This document shows, piece after piece, positions 60,192 through 64,000 of a stretch of DNA of 64,000 nt. Positions within the stretch are counted from its first letter, which is position 1. Each line of letters begins with the position of its first letter. Below the pieces are notes generated by a model that saw only the letters and a program-made list of their open reading frames with translations, searched no databases and was not told the DNA's origin. Location of the stretch: NCBI GenBank assembly GCA_035697325.1, contig DASSDB010000004.1, positions 248,001 through 312,000 on the forward strand, in the 5' to 3' direction. A program made the translations under genes and the position numbers. Source of the DNA: Candidatus Saccharimonadales bacterium (GTDB lineage Bacteria; Patescibacteriota; Saccharimonadia; Saccharimonadales; Saccharimonadaceae).

Positions 60192-61214
60192 ATGTCGACT
60201 TGGTGGCAATCTGTTACCCGGGCCGACATCGGCCTGGCGGACATCAAGTTCGGTTCGGCAGACTTCTCGGTGACAAACCGAGGATGGTACGTGCTGTACA
60301 AAATCCTTCGTCAAATGGACGCACGCTCTTACGAGCACGCTGCCAAGAAGGGTCAGCAGTACGTCCCGCAGAGCGTCGTGGAAGACTGGGCAAACCGCCT
60401 GGCCGCCCTCGGATCGGACGACTGGCTTCAAGTCAGTGCGTGGAATGGCACAGCGTTGCAATTTCACTGCGTCGTCCACCGGCAGGAGGCACGTCGGTAC
60501 ACCAACGACTACGAGCTCACCCCGCTGCTTCTCACTCCTGTGGGAATGTGGCTGCAACAAATCGCAAACAATCTGGTGTCCGCAGGAAGCGGCATCGCGA
60601 TCAGCGGGAAACCGCGGAAAGGACACTCCATGAGTGTCAGCTTGCAGAAGGGCGGCAACGTCAACCTCACCAAGGAAGCGGGTGGCACGCTCACGAACGT
60701 CGTCGTCGGCCTCGGCTGGGACGCGCGCGCCACGACCGGCCAGGCCTACGACGTCGACGCCAGCGCGATCGCGGCGAAGGATGACGGCAAGGTTCTCTCG
60801 GACGGGCACTTCGTGTTCTACGGGAACCTGAAGTCGGCCGACGGCTCGATCCAGCACACCGGCGACAACCTCACCGGCGACGGCGACGGCGACGACGAGC
60901 AGATCAAGGTGAACCTCGCTGCGGTGCCGGCGGAGATCGAGAAGATCGTCTTCCCGGTCAGCATCCACGAGGCCGCCGAGCGCAAGCAGAACTTCGGCCA
61001 GATCCGCAACGCCTTCGTCCGCGTGGTCGACGCCACGACGGGCAAGGAGCTGTCGCGGTACGACCTCTCCGAGGACGCCGCGACGGAGACCGTCATGGTC
61101 TTCGGCGAGCTGTACCGCCACGGCAGCGACTGGAAGTTCCGCGCGATCGGCGACGGGTACGCCAACGGCCTCGGCGGTCTCGCCAAGGACTACGGCGTGA
61201 ACATCGGCGGCTGA
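60192..61214 (+). CDS. TerD-domain protein with unknown N-terminal extension
   Basis: 340 residues from ATG 60192, with GATGAGG 6 bases upstream. Residues 1-146 ([20 protein letters not shown]...[20 protein letters not shown]...[20 protein letters not shown]) are an unrecognised alpha/beta domain. Residues 147-340 are a complete TerD domain: [65 protein letters not shown] (Ca2+-binding acids), [34 protein letters not shown]. An internal ATG (60630) with AAAGGA in front could also make free TerD. The TerD half is distinctly more GC-rich than the extension. Confidence 0.9.
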   Translation: MSTWWQSVTRADIGLADIKFGSADFSVTNRGWYVLYKILRQMDARSYEHAAKKGQQYVPQSVVEDWANRLAALGSDDWLQVSAWNGTALQFHCVVHRQEARRYTNDYELTPLLLTPVGMWLQQIANNLVSAGSGIAISGKPRKGHSMSVSLQKGGNVNLTKEAGGTLTNVVVGLGWDARATTGQAYDVDASAIAAKDDGKVLSDGHFVFYGNLKSADGSIQHTGDNLTGDGDGDDEQIKVNLAAVPAEIEKIVFPVSIHEAAERKQNFGQIRNAFVRVVDATTGKELSRYDLSEDAATETVMVFGELYRHGSDWKFRAIGDGYANGLGGLAKDYGVNIGG

Positions 61215-61234
61215 TCCAAGCCCACTGCTTCACC

Positions 61235-61266
61235 CCAGGGACGAGGAAATATTTCCTCGTCCCTGG
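61235..61266 (+). terminator. Perfect 32-base palindrome between the TerD and vWA genes
   Basis: CCAGGGACGAGGAAAT is followed at once by its exact inverse complement, a 16-bp stem with almost no loop. No promoter is visible in the 41 bases to the vWA ATG, so read-through past this hairpin probably sets the ratio of the two products. Confidence 0.7.
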
Positions 61267-61307
61267 ATTCCACCCTCTACTTCACACTTCGAAGGAAGGC
61301 TTTACCG

Positions 61308-62075
61308 ATGTTCGGAAACAACCTGACCCCCGCGAAGCCCGTCAGCCTGACCAAGGACCCCACCGGGGCCCCGGCCGTCAGCCTGGAGAAAGTGGAGGCA
61401 CAGGGCGGCGTGGACCTCGCCAAGAAGACCGCGAAGGCCGGTGTCTCGCTGTCCAAGCGCGACCTGGCCGGCATCCGTGCCCAGGCCGTTCTGGTGCTGG
61501 ACCACTCCGGCTCCATGGCCCCCGACTACCGGGACGGCACGGTGCAGCAGCTGGTCGAGCGGGCCCTCGGGTTCGCCCTCCAGATCGACGTCGACGGTGA
61601 GATCCCCGTGATCCCGTTCGACAGCCGCGTCAAGAAGACGGTGAACGTCAACCTGGCCAACTACCAGAACGTCGTGAACCGCGAGATCTACCGCCCCCGC
61701 GACATGGGTGGCACCAACCTCGCGGCGGCCCTCGAGACCGTCAAGCGGATGGCCGAGGAGTCGGACGCACCGCTGTTCGTCATCGTCGTCACCGACGGCG
61801 AGCCGAACGACCGTTCGAGCACCACGAAGGTGGTGTGCGAGCTCTCGCGGTACGCCGCGTTCCTGAAGTTCCTGGCCGTCCAGCCCGTGCGGTACCTGGA
61901 CGAGCTGGACGACCTGCCCAACAGCAAGCGGCTGCTGGACAACGTCGACAGCAAGCCGAACAAGGACAACCCGATCGACCTGCGCACCTGCTCCGACCTG
62001 GTCTTCGCCGACGCGATGGCCGACGAGTGGGACTCCTGGATCCGGGAGGCCACGAACAAGGGCGTGCTGGTCTGA
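61308..62075 (+). CDS. TerF-like vWA protein
   Basis: 255 residues. A short N-terminal segment with repeated VSL-x-K motifs (PVSLTKDPTG, AVSLEKVE, GVSLSKRDLAG), reminiscent of TerD N-termini, precedes a vWA domain with intact MIDAS: VLVLDHSGSMAPDYRDGTVQQLVERALGFALQID (DxSxS), DMGGTNLAAAL (Thr) and VIVVTDGEPND (Asp). This matches the vWA part of TerF-like proteins in actinobacterial ter clusters. Cytosolic. GAAGGAAGG precedes ATG 61308. Co-transcribed with the TerD fusion. Confidence 0.88.
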   Translation: MFGNNLTPAKPVSLTKDPTGAPAVSLEKVEAQGGVDLAKKTAKAGVSLSKRDLAGIRAQAVLVLDHSGSMAPDYRDGTVQQLVERALGFALQIDVDGEIPVIPFDSRVKKTVNVNLANYQNVVNREIYRPRDMGGTNLAAALETVKRMAEESDAPLFVIVVTDGEPNDRSSTTKVVCELSRYAAFLKFLAVQPVRYLDELDDLPNSKRLLDNVDSKPNKDNPIDLRTCSDLVFADAMADEWDSWIREATNKGVLV

Positions 62076-62128
62076 CCAGTATTCCGTAGGAGCCGGCTCG
62101 CCGGCTGAGCGTTGATCGTTAACGTCTC

Positions 62129-62173
62129 CCGTTCGGGAGCTATCGCACATTCGTGCTGATAGCTCCCGAACGG
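62129..62173 (+). terminator. Very long terminal hairpin
   Basis: A 16-bp outer stem (CCGTTCGGGAGCTATC with GATAGCTCCCGAACGG) plus an inner GCAC/GTGC stem. It is preceded by a smaller AGCCGGC/GCCGGCT hairpin at 62092-62107. No U-tract. Confidence 0.75.
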
Positions 62174-62183
62174 ACTACTACAA

Positions 62184-62287
62184 TTTTTGACCTGATATAG
62201 ATCGATAAATAGCGAAATTCTCAAGACGCTGGCACACGCCGTGCTTCAGCGAGATCATCTTCGAGCCGAGTGGAGCGTCATCCCCTA
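62184..62287 (+). other. Possible gene remnant before terC
   Basis: A start-less open stretch reads YRSINSEILKTLAHAVLQRD then HLRAEWSVIPYC with mostly GC-rich codons, ending in the AT-rich promoter. It may be the debris of an earlier insertion. Evidence is weak. Confidence 0.2.
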
Positions 62288-62316
62288 TTGCTTTTTATAT
62301 AAATTAGTGATATAAT
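62288..62316 (+). promoter_or_regulatory. terC promoter
   Basis: TTGCTT, 17 bases, TATAAT. The leader of about 60 bases holds a GCGACA-TCC-TGTCGC hairpin (62331-62345) and then GGAGG. Confidence 0.75.
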
Positions 62317-62381
62317 ATTAAAGATATCCCCGCGACATCCTGTCGCGCTGGATTAATCGCAAACCATTGGAGGTGGTTAAT

Positions 62382-63452
62382 GTGACGACGAAGTCGTCCC
62401 CCAGTCTGGTGCGGTCCTTCTGGTTCCCGGCGACACTGACGGTGCTGATCTTGGCATTCGTCGGTATTCTGTCGGGCGTGGCCGCGCTGTTCATCTGCTT
62501 CGTGCTGGTGATCCTGGAGGTGACATTCTCGTTCGACAACGCCGTGGTGAATGCCAAGGTGCTGGAGCACATGTCGCCGTTCTGGCAGAAGCTGTTCCTC
62601 ACCGTGGGTATCTTCATCGCGGTGTTCGTGGTCCGGTTCGCGCTGCCAATCTTCATCGTGCAGCTCACGACCGGCCTCGGATTCCTGGAGGTGGCCGACC
62701 TGGCCATCACCGATCCGGCGCAGTACGGCCGTGAACTGACGGCCGCGGGCCCGATGATCGAAGCCTTCGGCGGGACGTTCCTGCTGATGATCGCCCTGTC
62801 GTACTTCTTCGACAACGAGAAGGACATCCACTGGCTCCCGTTCGAACGGCAGCTGGCGGCGGTAGGACGGTTCGACAACATCGGCATCGGCGTGATGCTG
62901 GCAGCCGCGGTGGCAATCTACTTCACCGTGAGCCCCGACGAGCGCAGCGTGGTGTTCGTGGCGGCCGTCCTCGGCCTACTGCTCCACATCGTGCTCGACC
63001 TGTTCGACTCGTTCTTCGAGAAGGAGCTCGAGGAGGACGAGCACGGCGGCGTCAAGGTCAAGGTGGGCATGGCAGCCTTCTCCAGCTTCCTCTACCTCGA
63101 GGTGCTGGACGCGAGCTTCAGCTTCGACGGCGTGATCGGTGCGTTCGCCATCACGATCAGCGTTCTGCTGATCGTGGCGGGCCTGGCAGCGGGTGCGGTC
63201 TGGGTGCGGTCCATGACCGTCCACCTGGTGCGCACCAAGACCCTGGGGAAGTTCGCCTACCTGGAGAACGGTGCATTCTGGGCCATCCTGGCTCTCGGCG
63301 TGGTCATGCTGCTCAAGCTGTACCACATCGAACTGCCGGAGGTCGTCACCGGTTCGATCGGTCTCACGTTCATCGGCGCCAGCGTCTGGTGGTCGGTGCG
63401 TGAGGCGAAGAAGCACAAGAAAAACGGCGAGCGCGAGCTCATCACCGTCTGA
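62382..63452 (+). CDS. TerC/DUF475-family membrane protein
   Basis: 356 residues from GTG 62382 with GGAGG 8 bases upstream. Nine or so membrane helices. The two conserved TerC-type acidic motifs are present: LVILEVTFSFDNAVVNAKVL and, in the second half, FLYLEVLDASFSFDGVIGAFA. FGGTFLLMIALSYFFDNEKDIHWLPFE is typical of DUF475 proteins that accompany TerD in actinobacteria. TerC proteins are membrane parts of tellurite/metal/phage stress systems and some supply Mn2+ to exported enzymes. Strong GC bias. Confidence 0.92.
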   Translation: MTTKSSPSLVRSFWFPATLTVLILAFVGILSGVAALFICFVLVILEVTFSFDNAVVNAKVLEHMSPFWQKLFLTVGIFIAVFVVRFALPIFIVQLTTGLGFLEVADLAITDPAQYGRELTAAGPMIEAFGGTFLLMIALSYFFDNEKDIHWLPFERQLAAVGRFDNIGIGVMLAAAVAIYFTVSPDERSVVFVAAVLGLLLHIVLDLFDSFFEKELEEDEHGGVKVKVGMAAFSSFLYLEVLDASFSFDGVIGAFAITISVLLIVAGLAAGAVWVRSMTVHLVRTKTLGKFAYLENGAFWAILALGVVMLLKLYHIELPEVVTGSIGLTFIGASVWWSVREAKKHKKNGERELITV

Positions 63453-63476
63453 TCCCTACCGCCCTCCGATGGGAAA

Positions 63477-63494
63477 AACGGCCTTTCAGCCGTT
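63477..63494 (+). terminator. First of two hairpins after terC
   Basis: AACGGC pairs with GCCGTT around CTTTCA, 24 bases after the stop. Confidence 0.6.
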
Positions 63495-63523
63495 GCCCCG
63501 CCTCTTTTTCACCGAGGCGGGGC
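63495..63523 (+). terminator. Main terminal hairpin after terC
   Basis: A 10-bp stem (GCCCCGCCTC with GAGGCGGGGC) with a TTTTTCACC loop. No U-tract downstream. Confidence 0.75.
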
Positions 63524-63539
63524 CCCATCCCCTGATTAA

Positions 63540-63896
63540 ATATAGGTTTAACGGTTTAACCAACGTAAACATTTAAATGTATATTTAATTGTTCGGAATC
63601 ATCCCTAATAGTTGCAATGGGCTGCTGGCAAAAGTAGCCCTATATTAGGCTTCTCAGCACAAGCAAGCATTAAAAGAGCGGCGAGAGCATATACGCGTAA
63701 GACATTCGTCTCTATCGTATATACTCTTGCCGCCACGTGGTGACCCATATCCAAATTTCTTTGGCTCGATAGTCTCACGCGCCCTGTACGACCGCTGTCG
63801 TACTCGCACGACCCCTCGCTACTAACAGTTCTTGACTGCGTTCACACACCGCATTACTGCGGTTTTATGCACTCCGGGGAGAGTGTTTTGTTCGTC
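63540..63896. other. Hairpin-rich intergenic region, possible ncRNA
   Basis: 357 bases without a supported gene. It holds a direct repeat GGTTTAAC (63545-63560 region), a GGGCTGCT/AGTAGCCC hairpin, an 18-bp imperfect stem at 63678-63733 with an inner AGAC/GTCT stem, a CCAAA/TTTGG hairpin, a perfect GTACGAC-CGCT-GTCGTAC hairpin and an ACCGCA/TGCGGT stem at 63848-63863. On the minus strand the large stem is followed by TCTTTTAA, as for the end of a structured RNA. It matches no RNA family I know. Confidence 0.3.
63678..63733 (-). ncRNA. Large stem, candidate 3' end of a structured RNA
   Basis: GCGGCGAGAGCATATACG pairs with CGTATATACTCTTGCCGC (16 of 18 Watson-Crick, one G-U, one mismatch) around a 20-base loop with an inner AGAC-ATTC-GTCT stem. 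Minus-strand TCTTTTAATG follows. It could be just a terminator of the HAD-like gene. Confidence 0.35.
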
Positions 63897-64000
63897 CTAT
63901 CCGAGCAGCTCCTTCATCGACTTGATGTGGGTCCGCCTGGAACCTTTCGGTGCGTACAGCGCGGCATGCAGGCCGGCGTCGATGGCACCACGGTAGTCCG
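63897..64000 (-). CDS. C-terminus of a HAD-like hydrolase (partial)
   Basis: The last 34 codons read DYRGAIDAGLHAALYAPKGS then RRTHIKSMKELLG and stop at TAG 63897; the rest lies beyond the right edge. G-A-x-x-A-G-x-x-x-x-x-Y is the pattern after motif IV of HAD phosphatases. Codon use is GC-rich like the island. HAD phosphatases belong to the biosynthetic module of ter systems, so the island probably continues. Confidence 0.5.
   Translation of the reverse strand, partial: DYRGAIDAGLHAALYAPKGSRRTHIKSMKELLG

Noticed and set aside
60186-61121. 311-codon minus-strand ORF antisense to the TerD fusion
   Set aside because: GC-rich genes have long open antisense frames. The protein is Val/Asp/Arg/Leu low-complexity, without motifs, and the plus strand has a clear TerD domain, promoter and SD.
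61302-62150. 282-codon minus-strand ORF antisense to the vWA gene
   Set aside because: Same GC-rich antisense effect; the plus frame carries an intact vWA MIDAS.
62304-62887. Two overlapping long minus-strand ORFs antisense to terC
   Set aside because: Compositionally odd, mutually overlapping and opposed by a strong TerC membrane protein.
1-64000. UGA recoding (Gracilibacteria-type code)
   Set aside because: Many genes end at TGA at the expected family length and RF2 is present.
1-64000. CRISPR arrays, rRNA and tRNA genes, IS elements, integrases
   Set aside because: No regularly spaced direct repeats, no rRNA cores, no convincing tRNA cloverleaf with a GGTTCGA-type T loop outside genes, and no transposase or recombinase proteins were seen.

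Overview
The window looks like a chromosome segment of a Patescibacteria (CPR) bacterium, most likely a Saccharibacteria (TM7) relative. The housekeeping genes are compact and often overlap. They show a reduced, Gram-positive-like cell-envelope logic: mraZ-rsmH-ftsL, murD, murI, uppS, ftsE-ftsX with a secreted CHAP hydrolase, and a sortase-like C-terminal signal. TGA is used as an ordinary stop and a full RF2 gene is present, which argues against the UGA-recoding Gracilibacteria and Absconditabacteria. The assignment rests on gene content and style only; no 16S rRNA or search was available.

Layout. 0-2.4 kb: start of a division/cell-wall cluster on the minus strand (ftsL-like, rsmH, mraZ) with MraZ-box-like repeats and a promoter upstream. 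2.4-8.2 kb: small membrane protein, HAD hydrolase, YvcK/CofD-like protein, GH1 glycosidase, LssY-C protein, Pif1-like helicase. 8.2-16.6 kb: accessory stretch with a SprT-like remnant, a KwaB/DUF4868-like protein, flavodoxin-fold oxidoreductase, AlkD, DUF1761 protein, two GC-rich orphan genes, an IMPase-family protein and a membrane protein with a HEPN-like RNxxxH motif. 16.6-25.7 kb: glyS, GC-rich TPR gene, recO, cytosolic histidine kinase and response regulator, xseAB, flippase-like protein, Trm11-like methyltransferase, rpmA. 25.7-33.2 kb: acidic coiled-coil protein, response regulator, S41 protease, CHAP hydrolase, ftsX, ftsE, prfB. 33.2-39.1 kb: murI, murD, M16 peptidase, secA. 39.2-40.7 kb: small accessory genes, two of them split by frame changes. 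40.7-57.6 kb: hpf, P-loop kinase, serS, nucleotidyltransferase-like protein, padR-pspC-ABC exporter operon, FMN reductase, lysS, greA, proS, CPBP protease, rseP, uppS, frr, tsf, rpsB. 57.7-64 kb: accessory island with vWA-like proteins, a sortase-type surface protein, a membrane protein, a TerD fusion, a TerF-like vWA protein, a TerC/DUF475 membrane protein and the end of a HAD-like gene.

Two kinds of gene sit side by side. Native genes are moderate in GC, often co-directional and overlapping. Many have a TATAAT-like -10 element only 6-9 bases before the ATG and no Shine-Dalgarno sequence, as expected for leaderless mRNAs. About a dozen others are strikingly GC-rich with actinobacterial-looking codon use. 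They stand alone, and most have a conventional -35/-10 promoter with 17-bp spacing, a real leader with an SD sequence, and a long, almost perfect terminal hairpin, mostly without a U-tract. They are scattered singly from 8 kb on and concentrate in the ter-like island at the right end. My reading is repeated acquisition, possibly from actinobacterial hosts, of stand-alone stress or defence genes that keep a separate expression mode.

Best leads: the ter-type island with its N-terminally extended TerD; the GC-rich single-gene units; leaderless native promoters, including one shared palindromic -10; and the KwaB-like and HEPN-motif proteins as candidate defence genes.
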